Positions 8,272-15,917 of a stretch of DNA of 17,648 bases are shown piece after piece (the first letter of the stretch is position 1; every line of letters starts with the position of its first letter). Position numbers and translations under genes: made by a program. The notes beneath the pieces were generated by a model. The model was not told where the DNA came from. It was given only the letters and a program-made list of their open reading frames with translations, and did no database searches. Source of the stretch: Nitrososphaerota archaeon (lineage in GTDB: Archaea > Thermoproteota > Nitrososphaeria > Nitrososphaerales > UBA57); contig JACZWF010000004.1 in assembly GCA_022572285.1 (NCBI GenBank), positions 1 through 17,648 on the forward strand, given 5' to 3'.

Positions 8272-9362
8272 TGCGTATGACTAAAGGAGATCGAACCCCC
8301 GCAATCAAGGTAAGTAACCTTACGAAAATATACAGAACAAACGCTGTTGGAAGGAGCGCTAGTGGACTTAGTACGTCTCTTAATTTTAAAAAATTCCTAA
8401 TATCTCTATTTGGAAAGAGAACCAATTTCTTTACTGCTCTTGATAATATCTCCTTTGAGGTTCCTCATGGCTCTATATTTGGCCTGCTTGGACCAAATGG
8501 AGCAGGAAAGACGACCCTAGTCAAAATACTCTCTACTTTGGTCCTTGCAGACGGAGGTAAGGTATTCGTGAACGGATTTGATGTCGAGAAACGTCCCTAT
8601 AGAGTTCTGAAAGAGCTCCAGACGGTTCTCAGTGAGGGTTTCGGCTTCGAGAGGCGCCTGACAGGCAGACAAAACCTGGAGTTCTATGCGAGTCTATATG
8701 GTTTGGGAAGAGATGCCGCCCAGAGAAGGATTGATTCTCTCCTCGAATTAGTTGGTCTACCAGATAAGGGTCACCTCGCTTACCAAAGGTACTCCACAGG
8801 AATGGCTAGAAGACTATTGGTCTGCAGGGCCCTCCTTAGTGAAGCGTCGGTTCTCATCTTCGATGAACCGACCAGCGGAATGGACCCACGTACAGCTTTA
8901 GATTTCCGACATATGATGCTTGAGAGATTATCGAAAAAGGAAGGAAGGACGATTGTTATCACTACCCACAACATGTATGAGGCGCAACAAGTATGTGACC
9001 TAATCGGAGTGTTGGATAGGGGGAAGCTGGTGGCTATAGGGACTCCGGATGAGATCAGAAGAATGGTTGGCGAAAAAGTGGTATTATCCTTGACGGTAGG
9101 TGGGAGCTCCATCTTCAATGAAACTCGAGCTCCTCTTCTGGTTAAGGAAGTGACGAAAGTTCATGGGGTAGTAAACGTTTCCTTGACCGAGAATGGTTCA
9201 AGCGATTCTCGTGCGATGCAAATCGAAGGAGTCAAAGATCTAGATTACTCAAAGATATTCTCACTCCTTCTCAATGAGCACGTCAAGATTAGATTTATCG
9301 AATCCACCCAGCCAAGTCTAGAGGACGCGTTCATGTATCTAACAAAGAAGGTGAAAAGATGA
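8271..9362 (+). CDS. ABC transporter ATP-binding protein of an ABC-2 type exporter
   Basis: This 363-residue ATPase powers export by the permease encoded next. Walker A is GPNGAGKTT (74-82), the signature is YSTGM (174-178), Walker B is ASVLIFDEP with D198 and E199, and the H-loop histidine is H233. The D-loop is SGMDPRT. The core resembles the DrrA/CcmA group, and the extension from about 265 to 363 looks like the DUF4162-type C-terminal domain. Two features recall polysaccharide exporters of the Wzt/TagH type: an insertion of about 30 residues between the first strands (about 24-54), and a Q-loop region SEGFGFERRLTG where the usual glutamine appears to be glutamate E122. The start is ATG 8271 (an ATG at 8277 is an alternative). 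The substrate is inferred to be a glycan from the neighbouring glycosyltransferases; a drug or lipid substrate is not excluded. Confidence 0.92.
   Translation: MRMTKGDRTPAIKVSNLTKIYRTNAVGRSASGLSTSLNFKKFLISLFGKRTNFFTALDNISFEVPHGSIFGLLGPNGAGKTTLVKILSTLVLADGGKVFVNGFDVEKRPYRVLKELQTVLSEGFGFERRLTGRQNLEFYASLYGLGRDAAQRRIDSLLELVGLPDKGHLAYQRYSTGMARRLLVCRALLSEASVLIFDEPTSGMDPRTALDFRHMMLERLSKKEGRTIVITTHNMYEAQQVCDLIGVLDRGKLVAIGTPDEIRRMVGEKVVLSLTVGGSSIFNETRAPLLVKEVTKVHGVVNVSLTENGSSDSRAMQIEGVKDLDYSKIFSLLLNEHVKIRFIESTQPSLEDAFMYLTKKVKR
9350..9354 (+). promoter_or_regulatory. Ribosome binding site for the ABC-2 permease gene
   Basis: GGTGA stands 4 bases before the ATG at 9359. It is one of the few good Shine-Dalgarno matches in the cluster and fixes the permease start at the ATGA overlap with the ATPase stop. 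Confidence 0.5.
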
Positions 9363-10168
9363 GTCTCACCGGAGAAGCAAGAAAGATTGTAGCCTTAGCC
9401 AGACGGGATATGTTTCAATGGTTATCCTACAAGAGTCAGATGTTTACCACGCTAGCAACGGCGGTCCTAGGAATTGCCTCCTGGGGCTTTATTGCAACAT
9501 TTAGAAATGTCCCGATACCCGAATATAATACAGATTACGTTTCATTCTTGATGGTGGGTATTCTAGTCTCGAGTGGCATCTTGCCCCTATCTAGAGGACT
9601 TCAGCGGCGACTAAATCCATGGACACTTGAGACAATTTTGATGACAGGGGTCAAGCCAATTACATTTGTTGTCGGGATCGTCTCGTTTACGTACCTACTA
9701 GCGATCGCCCTGATGATTCCTCAATTGGCTCTTGGAGTCTATATCTTTGGGGCTGTGCTCAACATGAATCTTTTCTCCCTCATCTTAGCCATTGCCATCT
9801 CGTCGATTATCATCTTCTCTCTCGCTATGATTTCAACCGGAATAAGGATTGTGACAAAAGTCAGCGATCCCGTCAGCTGGGCATTAAGCACAGGAGGTTC
9901 ATTGTTTGCGGGGATGCTATTCCCAATCTCACATCTAGACTCCTTTATTCCAGGAATCTCTACCTTCTCTTGGATCCTACCTCATACTTGGATATTTCAT
10001 ATTGTGAGATTGTCAGCTCTTTCAAGAGGATCTCTCCTCGACCCGCAAGTGGCGCTCAGCTTCTTGGGAGCGTCAGTTTTCGCGATAATAATGTTTCCCA
10101 TCGGGCTCTATACCTTCAAATGGGGTATCAGAAGAGCTAAGAGAGATGGGACGCTTGGTTGGTACTAG
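9359..10168 (+). CDS. ABC-2 type transporter permease
   Basis: The product has 269 residues and six hydrophobic helices at about 25-47, 60-78, 103-125, 137-160, 170-190 and 232-255. The N-terminus carries an amphipathic, positively charged stretch (EARKIVALARRDMFQWLSYK) typical of ABC-2 permeases that lie on the cytoplasmic face. The segment FAGMLFPISHL followed by ISTFSWILPHTW is the well-known C-terminal ABC-2 motif region (a G-x-x-FP-x-x-x-L element and a P-x-T/H element). It overlaps the ATPase gene by four bases (ATGA), so the two are almost certainly one exporter, working as a dimer of each. The short, single-domain form matches polysaccharide, lipid-linked glycan or drug exporters; the neighbouring glycosyltransferases favour a glycan. 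Confidence 0.9.
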   Translation: MSLTGEARKIVALARRDMFQWLSYKSQMFTTLATAVLGIASWGFIATFRNVPIPEYNTDYVSFLMVGILVSSGILPLSRGLQRRLNPWTLETILMTGVKPITFVVGIVSFTYLLAIALMIPQLALGVYIFGAVLNMNLFSLILAIAISSIIIFSLAMISTGIRIVTKVSDPVSWALSTGGSLFAGMLFPISHLDSFIPGISTFSWILPHTWIFHIVRLSALSRGSLLDPQVALSFLGASVFAIIMFPIGLYTFKWGIRRAKRDGTLGWY

Positions 10169-10171
10169 CCA

Positions 10172-11302
10172 GTGCGTATAGCCCAGGTTACACCTTTTTA
10201 CCCTCCGGTCGTAGGCGGCGTTGAATCTGCGGTCGAGAATATCTCGACGCTCCTTGTCAAACGCGGTCACGATGTAGATGTATACACATCCAGTCCAAAT
10301 GGTTCTCGAAGCGAAGAGGTAGTAAACGGAGTTAATGTCCGCAGATTTCCCATGCTCCTAGAAATCGGGACTTTTGCAAAGTTCTGGCCCACCTTCCTTC
10401 AAGCAATGCGGCGGCAGAGGTACGACGTAATACACACTCATGTTTACCGGCATCCCCATAGCACAATGGTTGGCGTCTATTCAAGACTCGCGGGAACAAA
10501 GGCAGTGATAAGCACTCATGGACCGTTTCATCCCAGAGATGTGTGGGGGAGACTGTCTTATCTCGTTAGAATCCATGATCTAGTGCTTGGCCGAACCCTA
10601 AACCTGTTTGAAAAGGTCTTCGCATTAGGAGAGATTGAACGAAGGATTCTCGAGAACATGCATATCGAGAAGGAGAAGATTGAGGTGATGCCCAATGGGG
10701 TAGGTTCTGAACATCTACAAGTATACGACCCAAAACCTTTCCTCAAGGAGCAGGGGATTGAGGGTTCCTATCTTTGCTATCTTGGCAGAATCCATCCCAC
10801 AAAGGGGATAGAGTTTCTATTGAGATCGTTTGCCAAGGTTGGAGCAGTTACTGACCATTCGAGTCTCCTAATAGCCGGGTCAGGCGATCGGGATTATCTC
10901 GAGAAATTGAAGTTAGTTGCCTATGAGCTTGGTCTGAAAAATAGAGTCAAGTTTCTCGGTTATCTTGAGGAGGAGCAAAAGATGCGACTTCTTGAAGGAT
11001 GCTCGGGCCTAGTTCTTCCCTCGATGTATGAGCCGTATGGTATTGTCCTTCTAGAGGCCATGGCGCACGGGAAGCCTGTCATCGTAACTCCTGGCGGAGC
11101 CGATCTAGTCTCTCAAAACTACAATGGCCTACTAGTCAGATACGGGGATGAGGAAGGGATGGCTCGACATCTCTCAACTCTTCTCACCGAGCATGATAAG
11201 GCAGTTGAGCTAGGGAGGAATGGTCGGGTTCTTGCTAACGAAAGAGTTTGGGAGAGAATCGTCACCAGGCTAGAGAGGGTATATTTGGAGATTTGTAATT
11301 GA
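10172..11302 (+). CDS. Glycosyltransferase family 4 protein
   Basis: The product has 376 residues and a GT-B fold. GTG 10172 is 3 bases after the permease stop. The N-terminal acceptor domain begins MRIAQVTPFYPPVVGGVE, with the glycine loop GGVE of GT4 enzymes. The donor domain has VMPNGV (near 173), LCYLGRIHPTKG (about 198-210) and an intact EX7E motif with E287 and E295 (EPYGIVLLEAMAHGKPVIV). It is predicted to move a sugar from a nucleotide-sugar to a membrane-bound acceptor on the cytoplasmic side, with retention of configuration. The closest general resemblance is to PimB-type mannosyltransferases, but donor and acceptor cannot be read from the sequence. It is the first of five consecutive glycosyltransferases and overlaps the next by a TTGA. 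Confidence 0.93.
   Translation: MRIAQVTPFYPPVVGGVESAVENISTLLVKRGHDVDVYTSSPNGSRSEEVVNGVNVRRFPMLLEIGTFAKFWPTFLQAMRRQRYDVIHTHVYRHPHSTMVGVYSRLAGTKAVISTHGPFHPRDVWGRLSYLVRIHDLVLGRTLNLFEKVFALGEIERRILENMHIEKEKIEVMPNGVGSEHLQVYDPKPFLKEQGIEGSYLCYLGRIHPTKGIEFLLRSFAKVGAVTDHSSLLIAGSGDRDYLEKLKLVAYELGLKNRVKFLGYLEEEQKMRLLEGCSGLVLPSMYEPYGIVLLEAMAHGKPVIVTPGGADLVSQNYNGLLVRYGDEEGMARHLSTLLTEHDKAVELGRNGRVLANERVWERIVTRLERVYLEICN
11287..11290 (+). promoter_or_regulatory. Ribosome binding site for the second glycosyltransferase
   Basis: GGAG lies 8 bases before the TTG at 11299, within the last codons of the upstream gene, and supports the TTGA overlap start. Confidence 0.45.
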
Positions 11303-12435
11303 GTTTAAGGATAGTAGTAGTTCTCCCATCCTTTCACCCCATTATAGGAGGCGTTGAAATCTACGGCCTCAATTTTTGCAAAGAGCTGGTCCATAATGGA
11401 CACGAAGTCCATGTCCTTACTCCCGATAGGATTATGGGTAGGAGATTAGCCCCCTCGAACGAGACGATAGAGGGCATTAATGTACATAGAATTAAGACAC
11501 TGTTCGATCTTAGTTACAGGATAAAACTATGGCCATCCTTGAAGGGGAAGATTAAAGATATCGCACCGGACATAGTTCATGTGTATAGTCACGACTCCTA
11601 CTCGTGGTTAGCTCTCTCAGCTTGTAGAGAAAGTCGGATTCCTCTACTTCTAACTACCTATGGCCCTTTCAATTCACAGAATGAGAGGAACCGGATCAGC
11701 ACCATGGCCCTGACTGTGTATGATACCTATGTTGCACCCACGATACTAAGAAATGCGACCAGGGTCAATGTAAGGTACCCCGAGCTCATAGAGTGGCTTC
11801 TAAAGATCGGAGTCGGTCGTGAAGTGGTAAGCTTGGAGCCCTCTTGCATCACTCCAGAATACCTTCTCGAAGGAGACGGTGAGCAGTTTAAGGAGTCTCT
11901 AGGTCTAACGACCGCGAAAATCATTCTATACCTTGGAAGGATAACCAGGCAAAAAGGTGTTCACAATCTCATCAAGGCCGCAGAGCTAGTCCACAAAGAT
12001 ATCCCCGGTATAGAGTTAGTCCTTATGGGTCCGAGGGATACGCATTTTGAATTGGGTGATTTACCTAGCTGGATTCATATCGTCCCACCAACGACTTCCG
12101 CTACGGCAGAGCGTAACGCCATTGCAGCAGCCGATCTATTTGTTATGCCCAGTCGATTCGAAGGGTTCAGTCAGGCTGTCTTGAAGGCACTCGCACAAGG
12201 AAAGAGAGTGATTGTTACTTCGGTGGGTGGATTGCCATTCGAGGTAGACTATGGGAAGTATGGGAAACTTGTCCAATATGGTGCGATCGAGAGCCTAGGA
12301 AAGGCCATGGTAGAACATTTTAGGAATCCACCGCATCTTGACGTAGGCGAGATAAAGAAGTACGCTTCTAAATTCACCTACAAAGAGAACACCAAACGGA
12401 TTCAATCACAATATTTAGAGATTTTGAACCATTGA
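11299..12435 (+). CDS. Glycosyltransferase family 4 protein with altered EX7E motif
   Basis: The product is 378 residues, starting at TTG 11299 with GGAG eight bases upstream. It has a GT-B fold: N-terminal MSLRIVVVLPSFHPIIGGVE, then YLGRITRQKGVHNL (about 212-225) in the donor domain. The donor-binding motif reads EGFSQAVLKALAQGKRVIV: the first glutamate (E288) is kept, but the position of the second is lysine (K296, codon AAG at 12184). In GT4 enzymes the second glutamate normally contacts the donor, so this enzyme may use an unusual donor, be weak, or act as a non-catalytic partner. The rest of the fold is intact and the frame is unbroken, so it is not an obvious pseudogene. It overlaps both neighbours by TTGA and lies between active-looking glycosyltransferases. 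Confidence 0.88.
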   Translation: MSLRIVVVLPSFHPIIGGVEIYGLNFCKELVHNGHEVHVLTPDRIMGRRLAPSNETIEGINVHRIKTLFDLSYRIKLWPSLKGKIKDIAPDIVHVYSHDSYSWLALSACRESRIPLLLTTYGPFNSQNERNRISTMALTVYDTYVAPTILRNATRVNVRYPELIEWLLKIGVGREVVSLEPSCITPEYLLEGDGEQFKESLGLTTAKIILYLGRITRQKGVHNLIKAAELVHKDIPGIELVLMGPRDTHFELGDLPSWIHIVPPTTSATAERNAIAAADLFVMPSRFEGFSQAVLKALAQGKRVIVTSVGGLPFEVDYGKYGKLVQYGAIESLGKAMVEHFRNPPHLDVGEIKKYASKFTYKENTKRIQSQYLEILNH

Positions 12436-13634
12436 ACATCTGCTATATCGCCACTGACGTGGTTGTCCCTCATTTTCGTGGAGCGTCCACTCATACTAGA
12501 GAAGTAGCTACACATTTGGTGAAGCTCGGACATCAGGTGGATCTTCTCTGCAGGGAAGGATCGGGACAAGCCCAGACTGAAATATTGGATGGGGTTCGAA
12601 TCCATCGGATTAAGGATGGTATAGTCATGAGTAACCCATATTCGAGTTACCAGGCGGGAGAGGACGGCGTATCCAAATCTAGAGTGCTAAGAAGGGTACT
12701 CAAGAGCCTCTACGGGGTATACTTCACCTCAATCTATCCCATCTACGCCGCAACAAAAGCTATCAAAGTCGTACAATCAACCGATTCTGATATCATCTTG
12801 GAACGGGAAACCTCTTTTGGGGCTGGTGCGATTACGAGCTACCTAACAGGCCGTACATTAATTGTTGAGATTATTGGCCCTAGATTCAACACGCTCTCGG
12901 TGAGGAGAGCCTCGAAGATACTCTACTACAATCCAAGCATGATTGGAGGTCTCATTGACTCTCATAAGCTCTCGAAGGTCTCTGCTGCAGCCAATACAAC
13001 TCTGTTCCGATATAATCCACAAGCGCGGAAAGAGAAAAGAGATCTCCTGAACCTGGATGGAAAAACCGTTATCGGATACCTGGGGACTTTTGCAGAGTGG
13101 CAAGGTCTAACAGACATAATCGATGCTGCGAAGGAACTAACCAAGAGATACCCTCAGGTCCATTTTCTCATGATCGGTCCCTATTATCAGGACGCTAGAG
13201 AAACTGTTGTTCAATTGGGTCTACTAGACCGGTTTACCTTTCTCGGGCAGGTGCCATACGAGGAAGTTCCGGAATATCTAAGTGCAACAGATATACTCTT
13301 AGCTCCGTACAATCTGGGTCCTTCGCCTCTTCGACGGCAGGTAGGCATCGGTTCGTCATTAAAGATATGTGAGTACATGGCTTGCGGCAGACCGGTTATC
13401 GCCTCATCTCTGTATCCGATCTCTTCTGAATTTCAAGACGGAAAGGATCTCCTTCTAATACGGCCTGGAGATGTAAAGGATTTGGTCAACTCAATTGAGA
13501 AACTTATGTTGAATCCAGACGAGATGAAGAGGTTAGCCTTAGCAGGCAGAGACGTAGTTGAAAAAAAGTACTCTTGGGAGATATTCACTCGGAGCTTGGA
13601 AAAAATGATGTTCCAAGCAATCCATTCTTCTTGA
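12432..13634 (+). CDS. Glycosyltransferase family 4 protein
   Basis: The product has 400 residues and starts at TTG 12432 as a TTGA overlap. The N-terminus MNICYIATDVVVPHFRGASTHT carries the G-A-S-x-H-x loop of a GT4 subgroup that modifies acceptor sugars. The donor domain has VIGYLGTFAEWQGL (about 213-226) and ILLAPYN followed later by LKICEYMACGRPVIAS. In this subgroup the first glutamate of EX7E is usually not kept and the second sits in the E-Y-M-A-C-G motif, as seen here. The activity is predicted to be transfer of a nucleotide-activated sugar in the cytoplasm; the sugar is unknown. It is one of the middle steps of the five-enzyme run, between a GT4 with an altered motif and a GT2. Confidence 0.9.
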   Translation: MNICYIATDVVVPHFRGASTHTREVATHLVKLGHQVDLLCREGSGQAQTEILDGVRIHRIKDGIVMSNPYSSYQAGEDGVSKSRVLRRVLKSLYGVYFTSIYPIYAATKAIKVVQSTDSDIILERETSFGAGAITSYLTGRTLIVEIIGPRFNTLSVRRASKILYYNPSMIGGLIDSHKLSKVSAAANTTLFRYNPQARKEKRDLLNLDGKTVIGYLGTFAEWQGLTDIIDAAKELTKRYPQVHFLMIGPYYQDARETVVQLGLLDRFTFLGQVPYEEVPEYLSATDILLAPYNLGPSPLRRQVGIGSSLKICEYMACGRPVIASSLYPISSEFQDGKDLLLIRPGDVKDLVNSIEKLMLNPDEMKRLALAGRDVVEKKYSWEIFTRSLEKMMFQAIHSS

Positions 13635-14680
13635 GAGATTTTTCAATGGCAGAGATAGAGGACAAACCATTGGTTTCTGTCATAGTTCCGACGTTCAATT
13701 CCAGTACTACTATAGGACGAACTCTAAGATCCATTGCTAATCAATCTTACAGGAGAATGGAGATTATCGCCGTTCATGATGGTGGCTCGAAAGACAATAC
13801 ATTGGAGGTTTTGGAAGATCTGAGAAGAGATATGCCTAATTTGCGGATAATCAAAACCACACATATCGGGCGATCGGCAGCTCGGAATGTTGGCTGGAAA
13901 GCCGCTGCGGGGGATGTTTTCTTCTTTGCAGACTCTGACGAGATATACATGGATGACTACGTGGCGGTTGGCGTAGAAAAGATTGTTTCGGAGAACGTCT
14001 CAGGAGTCACAATTACCGGCTCTTCGCTGGTAGATGAAGATAGTCTTCTCGGACGAATTTACGTGGAAGTCTATTCTAGGTTACAGAAAGAGAAACAGAG
14101 AGCTAGCACAGCTGGACTGAATTGGGCGTGGATATTCCGGAGAGAGGCAATTGAATCAGTAGGAGGGTATGATGAGGACTTGGATCAAGCGGAGGACAAA
14201 GACATATTTATCAGAATTAGAGGGAATGGAGGGAAATTTGCTGTAGTTCTGGGGGATCACTGGCATCATCTTCGGCCATCGAAGATGTCTACTTATCTCA
14301 GGAAGACTTGGAACGGATCTAAGAGACGGGTTCGCTTTAGTATAAAACATAACCATAAAAAAGAGATACTCATCAACTTGGCTCCTTCAATTGCCATTAT
14401 TCTCTATTTGGCCTCGGCTGCGATATCGCTCACGTTCTTTGCGTATCTCACCTTACTCGGGCTCCTTCTTCTCTCGATCGGGGGTGCGTATAAATGGATA
14501 AAGTGGTCATCTGTAACAGCATGGAGGTTAACAGGTCTGTTCGTGTTGCTAATGATTCTCACAAGGATCGTAACCTCCTTTGGATACCTCTATGGTATGG
14601 CCATGGTAACATTAGGCGGCATCAGACGGCCAAATCAACGAACCGCTTCCCAAATCCTAGATCAACCGCAGCTTCATTGA
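13631..14680 (+). CDS. Glycosyltransferase family 2 protein with C-terminal membrane helices
   Basis: I chose TTG 13631, overlapping the previous stop as TTGA (349 residues); ATG 13646 (344 residues) is equally possible, and neither has a ribosome binding site. The catalytic GT-A domain shows VSVIVPTFNSS, VHDGGSKDNT, AARNVGWKAAAGDV and the metal-binding DSD (D101-S102-D103). An acidic ED pair (E188-D189, in QAEDKDIF) is the likely base. From about residue 245 there are three to four hydrophobic helices, so the enzyme is anchored in the membrane, with its active site in the cytoplasm. It probably adds a sugar to a lipid-linked acceptor with inversion. Membrane-bound GT2 proteins like this often begin or extend surface glycans; which step it does is not clear. 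Confidence 0.9.
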   Translation: MRDFSMAEIEDKPLVSVIVPTFNSSTTIGRTLRSIANQSYRRMEIIAVHDGGSKDNTLEVLEDLRRDMPNLRIIKTTHIGRSAARNVGWKAAAGDVFFFADSDEIYMDDYVAVGVEKIVSENVSGVTITGSSLVDEDSLLGRIYVEVYSRLQKEKQRASTAGLNWAWIFRREAIESVGGYDEDLDQAEDKDIFIRIRGNGGKFAVVLGDHWHHLRPSKMSTYLRKTWNGSKRRVRFSIKHNHKKEILINLAPSIAIILYLASAAISLTFFAYLTLLGLLLLSIGGAYKWIKWSSVTAWRLTGLFVLLMILTRIVTSFGYLYGMAMVTLGGIRRPNQRTASQILDQPQLH

Positions 14681-14693
14681 GACGGATCCAGTC

Positions 14694-15896
14694 ATGAATA
14701 TCTGCCGAGTTGTCTGGGACTATCCTGAAGGAGGACTTCCGTCCTACGGCCTCCAGCCCGTATTCTACTACCTCTCCCAGGTCCAAGCTAATCGGGGTCA
14801 CGACGTAAACGTAGTCGCAAGGAAGGTTGGGTCACAACCAACGGAAGAAGTTGACGGGAATGTGCTAGTGCATCGGGTAGATCCACCGTTTAATGTGAAT
14901 GGCTTGAGGAAAGTTCGAGCAATTATCAGAAACCGGAAAGATTCGGTTGTTCATACACATGCCACCGCTGGCCTCTTCATGTCGTTGGCGAAACACCTGC
15001 TAAAAGTTCCCCTAGTATCTCAGGTGCATGGGACTACTCATTCTCATTTTATGCCGGTAAGATTAGAGTATGGAGATCTAAAGCTCGGATACTCTCCTAT
15101 TAGATTAGCATACTACCATCAGAGAGAGAAACTCTTATGGTCATCAGCGGATAGGGTGGTAACTGTAAGTAGAGTAATTATTAGGGATTTGGAACGTTTC
15201 TACTCCATTCCAGCCGAGAAGATAGTTCCCGTTTACAACGGGGTCGACACCGATATCTTTCACCCCATAGAGCCTAATGCCGGGATGCCGCAGGGATTGG
15301 AGAAGCTCGAAGGTAAACGGATAATCCTCTATGTAGGTCATTTTGGACTTAGAAAAGGGCTCATCTACCTGCTAGGAGCTATGAGTGAAATAATTAAAGA
15401 GGTCCCGGATGCGGCCCTCGTTTGTATAGGGGGTGTCCCATCTTGGTTAAAGGGTGGAGACTATTGGAAAATGTTGCGAACTCAGATTGAGGATCGCCGC
15501 TTATCTGAGTCTGTGCTGTTAATGGACCGAATACCCAATAAGTTGCTCCCATACTACTACTCTTATTCTTCGGTCTTTGTCCTCCCTTCTTATTATGAGT
15601 CCTTCTCTAAAGTCGTCGCTGAAGCAATGGCGTGTGGGACACCAGTCGTTTCTACCAAGAAGGGAGCTCTGGAAGAGGTCGTTGAAAATGGAGTTTCCGG
15701 AACGCTAGTGGACTATGGATCATCTTCACAACTTTCGGAGGCAATCATAGAAATCTTACAGGATCGAAAACTCGCCCTGAAAATGGGGCGGAAGGGAAGA
15801 GAACGGGCAGAGACTCTTTTTACATGGAAAGTCGTAGCGAGTCGACTCGATAAAGTCTATGACAGCCTCAATGGTTCCCGCGACTTTCACAGGTGA
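14694..15896 (+). CDS. Glycosyltransferase family 4 protein
   Basis: The product has 400 residues with ATG 14694, 13 bases after the GT2 stop. The acceptor domain starts MNICRVVWDYPEGGLPSYG and holds VVHTHATAG and QVHGTTHSH. The donor domain contains VPVYNGVDTDIFHP (about 180-193), ILYVGHFGLRKGL and an intact EX7E with E302 and E310 (ESFSKVVAEAMACGTPVV), followed by a conserved GALEEVVENGVSGTLV loop. It should be an active retaining glycosyltransferase working on the cytoplasmic face; donor and acceptor are unknown. It is the last glycosyltransferase in the run and is followed, 21 bases on, by the adenylate-forming enzyme, which suggests that the glycan is finished or decorated after this step. 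Confidence 0.93.
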   Translation: MNICRVVWDYPEGGLPSYGLQPVFYYLSQVQANRGHDVNVVARKVGSQPTEEVDGNVLVHRVDPPFNVNGLRKVRAIIRNRKDSVVHTHATAGLFMSLAKHLLKVPLVSQVHGTTHSHFMPVRLEYGDLKLGYSPIRLAYYHQREKLLWSSADRVVTVSRVIIRDLERFYSIPAEKIVPVYNGVDTDIFHPIEPNAGMPQGLEKLEGKRIILYVGHFGLRKGLIYLLGAMSEIIKEVPDAALVCIGGVPSWLKGGDYWKMLRTQIEDRRLSESVLLMDRIPNKLLPYYYSYSSVFVLPSYYESFSKVVAEAMACGTPVVSTKKGALEEVVENGVSGTLVDYGSSSQLSEAIIEILQDRKLALKMGRKGRERAETLFTWKVVASRLDKVYDSLNGSRDFHR

Positions 15897-15917
15897 AAAT
15901 CGGTCCTCCCAAGAGCG

